In this document: positions 43,456-51,935 of the stretch, one piece after another
Numbering within the stretch: position 1 is the stretch's first letter
Layout of the letters: every line of letters begins with the position of its first letter
NCBI RefSeq assembly: GCF_001011115.1
Contig: NZ_CP008874.1
Span: 1,998,440-2,062,439, forward strand
DNA length: 64,000 nucleotides
Direction of reading: 5' to 3'
Source of the DNA: Halanaeroarchaeum sulfurireducens
Lineage (GTDB): Archaea > Halobacteriota > Halobacteria > Halobacteriales > Halobacteriaceae
Made by a program: the position numbers and the translations under genes
The notes under the pieces: generated by a model
What the model was told of the DNA's origin: nothing
Seen by the model: only the letters and a program-made list of their open reading frames with translations
Databases searched by the model: none

Positions 43456-43776
43456 GTCGCTCCGCCGCCAAAAATCTGCACCAAAAAAACACGCTGTGGT
43501 TCGGGCTATCCCTCGAAACCGTCCTCGAACCAAAAGGTGCCAGTTGCACCTTTTTCGCTGGGTCGCCCCCCCCCGTCGCTCCGCCGCCAAAAATCTGCAC
43601 CAAAAATCACACTGCGGTTCGGGCTATCCCTCGAAACCGTCCTCGAACCAAAAGGTGCCAGTTGCACCTTTTTCGCGGCGTCGCTCCCCCCCGTCGCTCC
43701 GCCGCCAAAAATCTGCACCAAAAATCACACTGCGGTTCGGGCTATCCCTCGAAACCGTCCTCGAACCAGAAGGTGC
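43456..43776. repeat. 118-bp tandem array built from the 3' end of the M29 gene
   Basis: Units start at 43456, 43575 and 43693, with a period of 118-119 bp. Each contains GTCGCTCCGCCGCC, AAAAATCTGCACCAAAAA, and GGCTATCCCTCGAAACCGTC, and the first two continue through a GGTGCcagttGCACC hairpin. On the minus strand the last part encodes TFWFEDGFEG and the stop of the aminopeptidase, so the terminal codons of that gene exist three times, only once attached to the gene. Confidence 0.92.
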
Positions 43777-44848
43777 CGTTGCGCTGAATGACCTCCCCGT
43801 CGACCTCGATGCGGGAGTGCTCTGCCATGTCCACGATCATGTCGACGTGGGTCGCACTCTCGTTGACCGCGTTGTCATCGCCGACGCACTCGTCGTAGGC
43901 CATACCGACGGCCATGTGGACGGTGTCGCCCATCTTTTCGTCGAAGAGCATGTTGTAGGTGAACCGATCGATGTCGCGATTGGTGCCGATGCCGAGTTCC
44001 CCGAGATGGCGCGATCCCTCGTCAGTGTCGAGCACCTCGCCGAGCGTCTCCTCGTTCGTGTCGGCCGCATGGTCGACGACCTCACCGCCCTCGAACTCGA
44101 GAAACGCGTTCTCCACCTCGCGCCCCTGGTGGTACAGGGGCTTGTCGAAGAGGACGGTCCCCTCCACCGAGTCGACGACCGGAGCCGTGAAGACCTCGCC
44201 CGCGGGCATATTGTTGCGGCCGTAATCGTTGATCGCGATGTTGCCCGCGATGGACATCGTGACGTCGGTGGTCTCGCCGCTCACGATCCGAACTGTCTCG
44301 CCCTCGTTCAGCCGGTCGACGAGCTGCTCCTGGAACGCGCGCTGGGCTTCCCAGTCCTGGTCGATGGCGTCCCAGACGAAGTTCTCGTAGGCTTCGGTAC
44401 TCATTCCGGCGAGCTGGGCGTCGGCAGGCGTCGGGAACTGGGTGAGCACCCAGCGCGAGTCGAGCATCTCCGCTCGGGCGGCCTCGGCGGCGCGGCTGAG
44501 GGCGGCGTTCGTCGCCGGATCCACGTCGCCCAGTTCGGTGGCGTTCTCGCGGGCGCGAGCCCGGATGATCGCGTCAGTCTCATCATAGAGGCGTTCGATA
44601 TGGTCGAGGTCTGGCAGCTCGTCGGCGCCCGACGAGCGGAGGTACCCGCGGGCGGCGCGGGAGCTGCCGATGGTCGTCCCGCCGAACAGCATGACGGGTC
44701 GGGCGCCGATCTCGCCCAGGCGCTCGTAGATGGCGACCGCCAGGTCCTCGGCGGCTGGTGGGACGCTGACGACCACGCGGTCGCCCGGCTCGATCGCAGT
44801 CGAGTGGTCGACGAGGACGTCGGCGTGTCGACGGATTCGTGGGTCCAT
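43742..44848 (-). CDS. M29-family aminopeptidase
   Basis: A 368-residue thermophilic-type (M29) metalloaminopeptidase. Metal-ligand regions are visible in IVSGETTDVTMSI near residue 188 (Glu), NMPAGEVFTAPV near residue 212 (Glu) and HVDMIVDMAEHSRIEVDG near residue 335 (His and Asp). It removes N-terminal residues from peptides. The last twelve codons are those duplicated in the array downstream. The ATG at 44848 is used. Confidence 0.88.
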   Translation of the reverse strand: MDPRIRRHADVLVDHSTAIEPGDRVVVSVPPAAEDLAVAIYERLGEIGARPVMLFGGTTIGSSRAARGYLRSSGADELPDLDHIERLYDETDAIIRARARENATELGDVDPATNAALSRAAEAARAEMLDSRWVLTQFPTPADAQLAGMSTEAYENFVWDAIDQDWEAQRAFQEQLVDRLNEGETVRIVSGETTDVTMSIAGNIAINDYGRNNMPAGEVFTAPVVDSVEGTVLFDKPLYHQGREVENAFLEFEGGEVVDHAADTNEETLGEVLDTDEGSRHLGELGIGTNRDIDRFTYNMLFDEKMGDTVHMAVGMAYDECVGDDNAVNESATHVDMIVDMAEHSRIEVDGEVIQRNGTFWFEDGFEG

Positions 44849-44921
44849 GCGTACACGCGCGCGGACGGCCCGGATACGAGTTTCGGAACGGCGGGTCGGC
44901 GAGGTGGTCGATCGTCATTCG

Positions 44922-44928
44922 TTTATAT
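44922..44928 (+). promoter_or_regulatory. TATA-like element of the threonine aldolase gene
   Basis: TTTATAT, about 25 nt before the ATG at 44950, in the divergent region with the M29 gene. Position and sequence match haloarchaeal promoters. Confidence 0.6.
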
Positions 44929-44949
44929 CGTAGCGTCCCGAAAGGGACC

Positions 44950-45972
44950 ATGATCGACCTGCGAAGCGACACCGTGACGCTGCCGAGCGACGAGATGCGC
45001 GCGGCGGCGGCCGACGCCGAGGTCGGCGACGACGTCTACGGGATGGACCCCACGGTCACCGAACTCGAGACGCGTGCGGCGGAGATCGTGGACATGGAGG
45101 CCGCCATGTTCGTTCCCTCCGGAACGATGGGCAACCAGATCGCCGCCCGCGTCCACACCGAGCGGGGTCAGGAGGCGCTCGTCGAGCGGGAAAGCCACGT
45201 CGTCCGGTGGGAACTGGGCGGGTTCGCACAGCTCAGCGAATTGCAGATCCGGACCGTCGACGGCGGTCCGCGAGGAATCCCCACCCCCGAGCAGGTTCGT
45301 GAGGAATACGTCGAAAAGACACTCCACCGCCCCGGAACCGGGCTGCTCTCCCTGGAAAACAGCCACAACTACCGGGGCGGGGTCGCCATCGCACCCGAAA
45401 AGATCGCCGCGGCTGCCGAGGCAGCCCACGACCGCGCCGTCCCCGTCCACCTCGACGGAGCGCGCATCTTCAACGCAGCGATGGCCCGGGATGTCGACGT
45501 GACGGCGTTCACAGAGCACGTCGATTCGGTCATGTTCTGCCTCTCGAAGGGGCTCGGTGCCCCCGTCGGATCGATCCTGGCAGGCGATACGGACTTCATC
45601 AGAGAGGGGCGACGCGTCCGCAAACTGCTGGGCGGCGGGATGCGCCAGGCCGGGATGATCGCGGGGCCCGGGCTCGTCGCGCTCGAGAACCGCGAGCACC
45701 TCGCCGATGACCACGCGAACGCGAAACGGCTGGCCGGGGGACTGAAGGAGATCGATGGCCTCGCCGTCCAGGAGCCCGAGACGAACATCCTCATGGTAGA
45801 CACCGAGAACACCGGGATGACGGCCTCGGAGTTCTTAGAGCGCCTCGAGGACGAGGGCGTCTACGGCATCCCGCGCGAGGGAACGGTCCTGCGATTCACC
45901 ACCAACTGGAACGTGGACGCCGACGACATCGACGACGCCATCGAACGGATCGCCGACCTCCTCGACTCGTAA
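44950..45972 (+). CDS. ltaE: Low-specificity L-threonine aldolase
   Basis: A 340-residue PLP enzyme cleaving threonine to glycine and acetaldehyde. IDLRSDTVTLPSDEM at the start, PSGTMGNQIA near residue 57, HLDGARIFNAA near residue 164 and the Schiff-base Lys in CLSKGLGAPVGS near residue 200 are characteristic. The ATG at 44950 follows a good TATA-like box. It is convergent with a 42-residue membrane protein. Confidence 0.92.
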   Translation: MIDLRSDTVTLPSDEMRAAAADAEVGDDVYGMDPTVTELETRAAEIVDMEAAMFVPSGTMGNQIAARVHTERGQEALVERESHVVRWELGGFAQLSELQIRTVDGGPRGIPTPEQVREEYVEKTLHRPGTGLLSLENSHNYRGGVAIAPEKIAAAAEAAHDRAVPVHLDGARIFNAAMARDVDVTAFTEHVDSVMFCLSKGLGAPVGSILAGDTDFIREGRRVRKLLGGGMRQAGMIAGPGLVALENREHLADDHANAKRLAGGLKEIDGLAVQEPETNILMVDTENTGMTASEFLERLEDEGVYGIPREGTVLRFTTNWNVDADDIDDAIERIADLLDS

Positions 45973-46101
45973 TCAATCCTTCTGGCGGTCGACGCCCTCG
46001 CGGAAGCCGACGAGAGTCCGCCGTATCATGAGGAAGATGAAGAAGAAAAACAGGAGTAGCGCCGCGAGGAGGAAGAAATACGCGAAGTCGAACCCGATCA
46101 T
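45973..46101 (-). CDS. 42-residue single-span membrane protein
   Basis: Reads MIGFDFAYFFLLAALLLF then an FFF-rich helix and the basic tail RRTLVGFREGVDRQKD. The hydrophobic segment spans residues 7-27, with a positively charged cytoplasmic end. It resembles short membrane proteins I recall from haloarchaea. Its stop abuts the ltaE stop. Function unknown. Confidence 0.68.
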   Translation of the reverse strand: MIGFDFAYFFLLAALLLFFFFIFLMIRRTLVGFREGVDRQKD

Positions 46102-46153
46102 ATCCCTATCGTAGCCGGCGCGGGACAAAGGCGTTTCGTCCGGAATCCCGTGC

Positions 46154-46370
46154 GGGGTGTGTCGGGGCGGGGCCGAGCGGCGTGGGCTCGATGGGGTGTG
46201 TCGGGGCGGGGCCGAGCGGCGTGGGCTCGATGGGGTGTGTCGGGGCGGGGCCGAGCGGCGTGGGCTCGATGGGGTGTGTCGGGGCGGGGCCGAGCGGCGT
46301 GGGCTCGATGGGGTGTGTCGGGGCGGGGCCGAGCGGCGTGGGCTCGATGGGGTGTGTCGGGGCGGGGCTG
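46154..46370. repeat. 39-bp tandem array, about 5.5 copies
   Basis: Units start at 46154, 46193, 46232, 46271, 46310 and 46349. Each begins GGGGTGTGTCGGGGCGGGGC and ends GTGGGCTCGAT. The first five are identical as far as I can read; the last diverges after 22 bases. 39 is a multiple of three, so several open frames cross the array. It fills most of the 349-bp gap before the winged-helix gene. There are no spacers and no cas genes. Confidence 0.95.
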
Positions 46371-46450
46371 GGTGGGATGTGGCGGAACGGGGCCAACCAT
46401 GATGCTTGTTTCTGAACAACTAAACCCGAGGGCGCCATGAGCGTGTGGTA

Positions 46451-47101
46451 ATGACCGGCCTGTTGCCCTCCAGTTCGGAGCCGGAGCTCCCCGACGGGGA
46501 ACCCCGCGTCATCGGCGTCGACGACGAAGACGCCGACGCCGTCCTCGCGGCGCTCTCCTCGGAGACCGCCCGAACGCTGTTCGCGACCATCCACGAGGAG
46601 CCCGCCACCCCCTCCGAACTCGCCGACCACACCGAGACGTCCCTGCAGAACGCCCAGTACCACCTGGAAAAACTCGACGACGCGAACCTCATCGACGTCG
46701 TCGACACCCGCTACTCGGAGAAGGGGCGTGAGATGAGCGTCTACGGCCCCAGCGGCGCCCCAGTCGTCCTCTTCGCCGGCGGCGAGGAGACAGAGGGCGA
46801 CGTGCGGTCGGCGCTCGCGAGTTTGCTCGGCGGCATCGGTGTACTCGGGGTGGCGAGCCTGGCCGTCCAGGCGATCGTCGAGGGGGGCGTCGCCCCATCC
46901 GCAGGCGGTGACGGGGCGGCGGTCACCACGTCGACGGGCGACGCCGAGGCCTTCGCCGTTCAGGAGGCGGCCACGACGACCGTCGCGGACACGACCGCTG
47001 CTCAGCCGGGGGCCGCCGGGATCCCTCCGGGCTTGCTGTTCTTCGTCGGCGGCGCACTCGTGCTTGCGCTGGCCGCCGTCTGGTGGTACGTCCGCCGGTG
47101 A
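46451..47101 (+). CDS. Membrane-anchored winged-helix transcriptional regulator
   Basis: A 216-residue protein. The ArsR-like winged helix spans residues about 25-100, with LAALSSETARTLFATI and PSELADHTETSLQNAQYHLEKL (recognition helix) and a wing at RYSEKGREMSVYG. Two hydrophobic segments follow, residues about 117-137 and 192-212, giving a short C-terminal RR. Such membrane-bound regulators can bind DNA from the membrane or be released; the signal is unknown. It starts 80 bp after the tandem array. A 16-bp palindrome follows the stop. Confidence 0.85.
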   Translation: MTGLLPSSSEPELPDGEPRVIGVDDEDADAVLAALSSETARTLFATIHEEPATPSELADHTETSLQNAQYHLEKLDDANLIDVVDTRYSEKGREMSVYGPSGAPVVLFAGGEETEGDVRSALASLLGGIGVLGVASLAVQAIVEGGVAPSAGGDGAAVTTSTGDAEAFAVQEAATTTVADTTAAQPGAAGIPPGLLFFVGGALVLALAAVWWYVRR

Positions 47102-47106
47102 GTGGG

Positions 47107-47122
47107 TCAAACGATCGTTTGA
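47107..47122. promoter_or_regulatory. 16-bp perfect palindrome after the winged-helix gene
   Basis: TCAAACGATCGTTTGA lies five bases after the stop codon at 47099-47101. A perfect two-fold symmetric site could be an operator for the dimeric regulator or a transcription-stop hairpin; no T-run follows. Confidence 0.6.
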
Positions 47123-47213
47123 GTGTACGTCGGTTTCTTGACCGGTCGAACCGAATCAGACGGTGGGCCCCGCGGTCGTCCCGCCCACGGCTGCGGCGGC
47201 CCGGACCGCCACC

Positions 47214-47747
47214 CTACTGCCCGGTCCCACTGGCCGACTGGCCCTCCGGAGCGATCGACTGCACCGCCGTCCCGTCGACGGTGCGGATCGCACCCTCTAC
47301 GGCTCCGTTCTCGACGGACAGTTCCGCATAGGTCCGATGGCCGCCGCGCGGCTCCTCGTGGCTGCCCGGGTTGATCAGGAGAACGCCCTCCTCGCGTGTG
47401 ACGCGTGGACGGTGGGTGTGCCCCGAGATGACGACGTCGGCGTCACGCTCCCTGGCGAAGTACACGAGCCCCATCTCCCCGCCCCGCTGGGTGTGGGTGA
47501 CCGCGAACCGGACGCCGTTTTCCTCGAAGACCCGCGCCGGTGGCAACCGCTCCGTGACGGTTGCATCGTCAGCGTTGCCGTGGACCGCGAGCAACCGATC
47601 CGCCTCCTCCTGGATGGCGTCGAGGGCGGCCTCGGTCGTGAAGTCGCCGGCGTGGACGACGGTATCCGCCTGCCGAACCGCTCGTGCCAGGGCTCCGTCG
47701 AGGTCGTACTCGCCGGACGCGTGGGTGTCCGAGAGGACCGTGATCAT
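47214..47747 (-). CDS. YfcE/MJ0936-type metallophosphodiesterase
   Basis: A 177-residue calcineurin-like phosphoesterase. All metal-site motifs are present: LSDTHAS near residue 5, HAGDF near residue 32, HGNADD near residue 56, VISGHTHRP near residue 107 and NPGSHEEPR near residue 125. Relatives hydrolyse phosphodiesters; no natural substrate is known. The ATG at 47747 is used. It is divergent from the CDF gene. Confidence 0.9.
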   Translation of the reverse strand: MITVLSDTHASGEYDLDGALARAVRQADTVVHAGDFTTEAALDAIQEEADRLLAVHGNADDATVTERLPPARVFEENGVRFAVTHTQRGGEMGLVYFARERDADVVISGHTHRPRVTREEGVLLINPGSHEEPRGGHRTYAELSVENGAVEGAIRTVDGTAVQSIAPEGQSASGTGQ

Positions 47748-47827
47748 GGTGACTCCTCGACGACGGAGCGGTGAATGCATTGTGCCCGAGCGAACGGTTT
47801 TTGGCGCTGCCTCCGGACGAATGCACA

Positions 47828-48772
47828 ATGGCAAGTAGCAAGTCGGTCGTCCTCGCCGCCCTCTTCGCGAACGGGGCGATTGCCGTCCTGAAGTTTCTTG
47901 GCTTTCTGCTGACCGGGAGCCCGGCGATGCTCTCGGAGACCTACCACTCCATCTCCGATACGGGCAACCAGATCTTTTTGCTCGTCGGCCTCCGGTATGG
48001 CGAGCGCGGTGCGACGCGTGCCCATCCGTTCGGGTACGGCAAGGCGCAGTTCTTCTACAGCTTTCTCGTGAGCGTGATGCTGTTCGGCATCGCCGGCTGG
48101 GAGTCCGCAAATCACGGCTACCACGCAATCGTCGAAGGGCAATCCGCGGCGCTGGCCGGGACGATCACACTTGCGAGCGTCACCGTGCCCGCCGTCTATG
48201 TGAACTACGTCGTCCTGCTGGGTGGGATGGCCTTCGAAGGCTACGCATTCAAGAAGGCCTACCGGGCGATGGTCGTCGATATCCGCCGCCACGACTGGTC
48301 CGGCTTCCGCGAGGCGTTCCGGAAGACGAGCAACGTCACGACCCTGACGGCGTTCACGGAGGACGCCATCGCGTTGACGGGACTCACGCTCGCGTTCCTC
48401 GGCGTGCTGGGGACCCAGATCACCGGCAATCACCTGTTCGACGCGACCGCCGCATTCCTCATCGGCCTCATGTTGATGGGGTTCGCGGTCGCGCTGGCCT
48501 GGGAGACAAAGCGCCTGTTGCTGGGCGAGAGCCTCCCGGAAATCGAAGAGCGGGCACTCAGGCGAATCGTCGCGGACTGGGATGGAGTCACCGGGGTCGT
48601 CGACTTCCGGACGGTCTACTTCGGCCCCGAGGAGGTCATCGTCACCGCCGACATCGAATTCGAACCGGACTTCGATACGGAATCGATGGACGAGGTCATC
48701 ACGGCTATCGAGGACGAGATTCGCGATTCCAACCCGTCGGTGTCCAAGGTGTACATCGAGCCGGAGTTTTGA
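47828..48772 (+). CDS. Cation diffusion facilitator, ZnT9-like
   Basis: A 314-residue CDF protein with six membrane helices. Helix 2 has ETYHSISDTGNQ near residue 36 (a usual HxxxD site), but helix 5 has TEDAIALTG near residue 178 where most CDFs have HxxxD; this EDxxxxxG type is that of the SLC30A9/ZnT9 subfamily. The soluble C-terminal domain begins near residue 235 (FRTVYFGPEEVIV). Transport of zinc is not certain. TATA-like GGTTTTTGG lies about 28 nt upstream. Confidence 0.88.
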   Translation: MASSKSVVLAALFANGAIAVLKFLGFLLTGSPAMLSETYHSISDTGNQIFLLVGLRYGERGATRAHPFGYGKAQFFYSFLVSVMLFGIAGWESANHGYHAIVEGQSAALAGTITLASVTVPAVYVNYVVLLGGMAFEGYAFKKAYRAMVVDIRRHDWSGFREAFRKTSNVTTLTAFTEDAIALTGLTLAFLGVLGTQITGNHLFDATAAFLIGLMLMGFAVALAWETKRLLLGESLPEIEERALRRIVADWDGVTGVVDFRTVYFGPEEVIVTADIEFEPDFDTESMDEVITAIEDEIRDSNPSVSKVYIEPEF

Positions 48773-48815
48773 GTCCCGCAGTTTATACCCAAAGCCGACC
48801 AATCCCTGATTGACC

Positions 48816-50990
48816 GTGGCAGCCGAGGACTACCCGAGTTTCTTCCCGAAGCCCGAGCCGTACGAGAACCAGGAGCCCGCGATGGAGCGCATCGCTGACG
48901 CCCTCGAGGAGGGGCGCGACGTGCTCTTCGAGGGGGCCTGCGGGACCGGGAAGACCCTCGCCGCGCTCGCACCCGCGCTGGCCTACGCGCGGGCCAACGA
49001 CAAGACGGTCGTCATCACGACGAACGTCCATCAGCAGATGCGCCAGTTTATCCACGAGGCACGCGAGATCAACGGCGAACAACCCATCAACGCCGTGGTC
49101 TTCAAGGGAAAGTCCTCGATGTGCCACATCGACGTCGACTACGAGGAGTGCCAGGTGCTCCGCGACAACACCCACGATCTGGTCGACGCCCAGCAGGAAC
49201 TCGAGGAGCTACAGGAGCGCGAGCGGGAGTTGCTGGAACGGTCCCAGAAGGGCAGCGCCGAGGCCGCCGAGAGCCGACAGACCGTCCTCGAGGAGATCGA
49301 CCAGCTCGAAGCGCAGATCGAGGACCTGCGCTCGGCGAACACCTGCGAGCACTACTACAACAACGTCACCCGGAACGACGACGCCTTCTTCGGCTGGCTC
49401 TACGACGACGTCCGCACACCGGAGGACATCTACGACTACGCCCAGGATCGAGGGTATTGCGGGTACGAGTTGCTCAAGGAGGGGATGGACGGGGTCGACC
49501 TGGCGGTCGCGAACTACCACCACCTCCTCGACCCGAGCATCCGGACGCAGTTCTTTCGGTGGCTGGGCCGTGACCCCGGGGACGTGGTCGCCGTCTTCGA
49601 CGAGGCACACAACGTCGAGGACGCGGCCCGCGACCACGCGACCCGGACACTCAGCGAGCGGACCCTTGACGGAGCCATCGACGAGATGGTCGACCGAGAG
49701 GACCCGCGCGCGGAGGCGGCGCTGCGCGTGTTCCGCCCGTTTCGCGACGCACTCGTCGACACCTACGACGAGTCGTTCGGCTTCGGGGACCGCGAGGCCG
49801 TCGGCCCCAACTGGGAGGACGTCCCCGTGGCGAACGAGGAGGGACGTGACGACCTCACGCTCGCGTTCCTCCGGCAGTACGAGGGGCCGGACATCGAGGA
49901 CGACCTGCGCCTCGCCCAGCAGATCGGGGTCGACCTCGACCAGCAGTACGAGGAGGCCTACAAGCGCGGTGACGCGAACACGCGCAAAGAGAGCCAGACG
50001 CTGACAGCGAGCGTCTTCGTCGAGGCCTACCTCACGGAGGGCGACGAACTGGGCCAGTACCCGACGCTCGCCGTCCGACGGGACGAGGGGCGCGACGAGA
50101 TCATCGGTCGCGCGGAGCTGTACACCTGCATCCCGCGGCGGGTCACGGAACCCCTGTTCGACCAGGTCCACGCGTCGGTCCTGATGAGCGCGACACTGCG
50201 GCCCTTCGACGTGTTTGCGGACGTGCTCGGCCTCGACGATCCAGAGACGATGGCCTACGGCCTGAGTTTTCCCGAGTCGCGCCGTCGGACATTCGCCGTG
50301 GACGTCCCACCACTGTTCGCCAGCAAGCGCGAGGATCGGTCCGTCCAGCGGACCATCGCCGACGCGCTGGCCGACGTCGTCCGGTTCGCGCCCGGGAACG
50401 CACTGTTCTTCTTCCCGAGCTATGGCGAGGCCGAGCGGTACCACGACCTGCTCGGGGACCGGATCGACGCGACGCGGTATCTCGATCGGGCGGGCGTCTC
50501 CGTCGAACAGCGGCGCACCGAGTTCGTCGCCGACGACAACGCGGTCATGTTCACCTCGCTGTGGGCCACGCTCGCGGAGGGGGTCAGTTTCGACGGCGAC
50601 GACGCCCGCACGGTCGCGGTCGTCGGTGTGCCCTATCCGCATCTCGACGAGCGAGCCGATGCCGTCCAGACCGCCTACGACGAGGCCTTCGGGGATCGCG
50701 CCGACGACGCCGGCTGGCGCTACGCCGTCGAGATTCCGACCGTCAGGAAGACACGGCAGGCGCTGGGCCGTGTGTTGCGCTCGCCGGAGGACTTCGGGGC
50801 ACGGGTGCTCCTCGACCGGCGGTACACCGCCCGCAGCCGGACCGAAATGGGCGAGTACAGCGTCAATGAGACGTTCCCACCCGAGGAGCGCGCCGAACTC
50901 GTCGACGTCCAGCCGCGGAAACTCAAGTACGCGATGCTCAACTTCTTCCAGGACGTGGACGCGTACGACGGCGACCCGCCGACGCCCTAG
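48816..50990 (+). CDS. XPD/Rad3-family Fe-S DNA helicase (second)
   Basis: A 724-residue superfamily 2 helicase. Walker A GACGTGKT near residue 42, DEAH in VFDEAHNVED near residue 261 and motif VI RQALGRVLRSPEDFG near residue 647 are present. Four cysteines at about residues 109, 116, 176 and 214 can hold the 4Fe-4S cluster, with an inserted coiled coil between the second and third. The start is taken as GTG at 48816, about 30 nt after the TATA-like TTTATACCC. It is a fuller XPD than the 591-residue relative at 16066. Confidence 0.9.
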   Translation: MAAEDYPSFFPKPEPYENQEPAMERIADALEEGRDVLFEGACGTGKTLAALAPALAYARANDKTVVITTNVHQQMRQFIHEAREINGEQPINAVVFKGKSSMCHIDVDYEECQVLRDNTHDLVDAQQELEELQERERELLERSQKGSAEAAESRQTVLEEIDQLEAQIEDLRSANTCEHYYNNVTRNDDAFFGWLYDDVRTPEDIYDYAQDRGYCGYELLKEGMDGVDLAVANYHHLLDPSIRTQFFRWLGRDPGDVVAVFDEAHNVEDAARDHATRTLSERTLDGAIDEMVDREDPRAEAALRVFRPFRDALVDTYDESFGFGDREAVGPNWEDVPVANEEGRDDLTLAFLRQYEGPDIEDDLRLAQQIGVDLDQQYEEAYKRGDANTRKESQTLTASVFVEAYLTEGDELGQYPTLAVRRDEGRDEIIGRAELYTCIPRRVTEPLFDQVHASVLMSATLRPFDVFADVLGLDDPETMAYGLSFPESRRRTFAVDVPPLFASKREDRSVQRTIADALADVVRFAPGNALFFFPSYGEAERYHDLLGDRIDATRYLDRAGVSVEQRRTEFVADDNAVMFTSLWATLAEGVSFDGDDARTVAVVGVPYPHLDERADAVQTAYDEAFGDRADDAGWRYAVEIPTVRKTRQALGRVLRSPEDFGARVLLDRRYTARSRTEMGEYSVNETFPPEERAELVDVQPRKLKYAMLNFFQDVDAYDGDPPTP

Positions 50991-51499
50991 GCGGGGAGGG
51001 GGACGGCGTCGATGCGCTCGGCGTGGCGAGCGTCGTAGAATTCCAGTTCATCGACCGTCCAGGTGACTGGCTCGAACGTCGCGTCCCGAAGCCGGTCGAT
51101 GGCCCGGCCGCCACCGCCGCGAGCCAGCGTAACGTGCGGGGTGTACCCGTCACCTTCGAGGTCCGGCACCGCACCGAGCGCGTCGGTCAGTCGCTCGTGG
51201 ATCGAACGCAGTCCGGGGCTCTCCACGGCCAGGTAGACCACCGGGGCGGGGCCGCGCGGCGGATCACGGAACACCCCGACGTCCCCAATACGTGCCTCGA
51301 ACGCTGGGGCGCCGCGGAGGGCCTTCTTTGCCCGCCGCTCGACCCCAAGATACTCCCGGCGGTCGTCGGCGTCGAGGCGCTTGATGACCAGCGTTCTGGT
51401 CCGGCTGTCGCGCACCCGGTCGAAGCCCACGAGTCTGGGCCGTAACGACGACGTGAGGTCGTGGACCGCGGGCGGAAGCGGGACGTTCAGACTGTACAC
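50987..51499 (-). CDS. 2'-5' RNA ligase-like protein with one HxT motif
   Basis: A 170-residue 2H-fold protein. The second motif is intact (HVTLARGG near residue 122), but where the first should stand (near residue 36) it reads TLVIKRL, with no His. Either the enzyme uses a different residue or it has lost activity. It overlaps the helicase stop by four bases at its 3' end. It differs from thpR at 29341. Confidence 0.8.
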   Translation of the reverse strand: MYSLNVPLPPAVHDLTSSLRPRLVGFDRVRDSRTRTLVIKRLDADDRREYLGVERRAKKALRGAPAFEARIGDVGVFRDPPRGPAPVVYLAVESPGLRSIHERLTDALGAVPDLEGDGYTPHVTLARGGGGRAIDRLRDATFEPVTWTVDELEFYDARHAERIDAVPLPA

Positions 51500-51544
51500 G
51501 GTTCGGTTTGGGGGTCCGGAGACAAGTGGATAACGCTCCGGGAC

Positions 51545-51736
51545 TCACCGGCGGTCGAGCAGCCACCGCACCACCAGCGCGAGGAGGGCGAGCGCGACGA
51601 GGACGGGGAGCAGTTTGAACAGGATCCAGGTGGTGAGCTGGAGGACCAATCGCACGATCCAGAGGGCCACCAGGACGACGGCGAGCAGGAGAGCGACCCG
51701 CACGAGCGTCCCGACGTCGAAACGCGGCGTTTTCAT
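51545..51736 (-). CDS. 63-residue two-span membrane protein
   Basis: MKTPRFDVGTLVR then two hydrophobic segments (residues about 12-32 and 36-58), ending in LLDRR. It resembles a small haloarchaeal membrane family. A TATA-like GCTTATTG (51761-51768 on the minus strand) is about 28 nt upstream. Function unknown. Confidence 0.7.
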   Translation of the reverse strand: MKTPRFDVGTLVRVALLLAVVLVALWIVRLVLQLTTWILFKLLPVLVALALLALVVRWLLDRR

Positions 51737-51803
51737 CTGCCGTGGCTATGGCTACCGTGACAATAAGCCTGGGGAACGGCGAGCGTTGCGTGCGAACGAA
51801 GGG

Positions 51804-51813
51804 TTAATATATT
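51804..51813 (+). promoter_or_regulatory. TATA-like element of the argG leader
   Basis: TTAATATATT, about 30 nt before the ATG at 51838, in an AT-rich island. It is the strongest promoter-like sequence upstream of argG; close to argG itself only a weak GAATAC is seen. Confidence 0.65.
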
Positions 51814-51837
51814 GGACCCAAATATTATCTCGTAACG

Positions 51838-51930
51838 ATGCACGCTCCGGCCAGCGTCGTGGGTACGCCCGCCGCTAGCGCGGAGTCCGTCTCCGTTTTC
51901 CTGCCGCGACGACGACCGGGGTCCTTTTAG
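51838..51930 (+). CDS. Candidate 30-residue leader peptide upstream of argG
   Basis: From ATG at 51838: MHAPASVVGTPAASAES then VSVFLPRRRPGSF, stop TAG at 51928-51930. The ATG lies where a leaderless transcript from the TATA box at 51804 would begin. The three Arg codons are consecutive CGA triplets, just before a hairpin that includes the stop codon. The position, in front of an arginine-synthesis gene, recalls an attenuator leader. This is inference; the reading frame could also be a chance one. Confidence 0.5.
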   Translation: MHAPASVVGTPAASAESVSVFLPRRRPGSF

Positions 51931-51935
51931 ACCCC
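51918..51935 (+). promoter_or_regulatory. Hairpin overlapping the leader-peptide stop codon
   Basis: GGGGTC (51918-51923) pairs with GACCCC (51930-51935) around the loop CTTTTA. The stop codon of the leader ORF is in the loop and right arm. Ribosomes at the Arg codons would cover or free this stem. No U-run follows it, so it is not a classical terminator. Confidence 0.55.

Noticed and set aside
43525-43560. Rho-independent-type terminator formed by GGTGC/GCACC and a T-run
   Set aside because: The T-run follows the stem only on the plus strand, where no gene ends; kept only as part of the repeat.
43496-44953. A 485-codon plus-strand frame across the aminopeptidase gene
   Set aside because: It is the antisense of the M29 gene plus the repeat array.
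46154-46370. CRISPR-like array of 39-bp repeats
   Set aside because: Head-to-tail identical units without spacers, no cas genes.
46150-46440. Proteins made of 13-residue repeats through the 39-bp array
   Set aside because: All frames are open because 39 is a multiple of three and stop codons are absent from the unit; no start context or known family.
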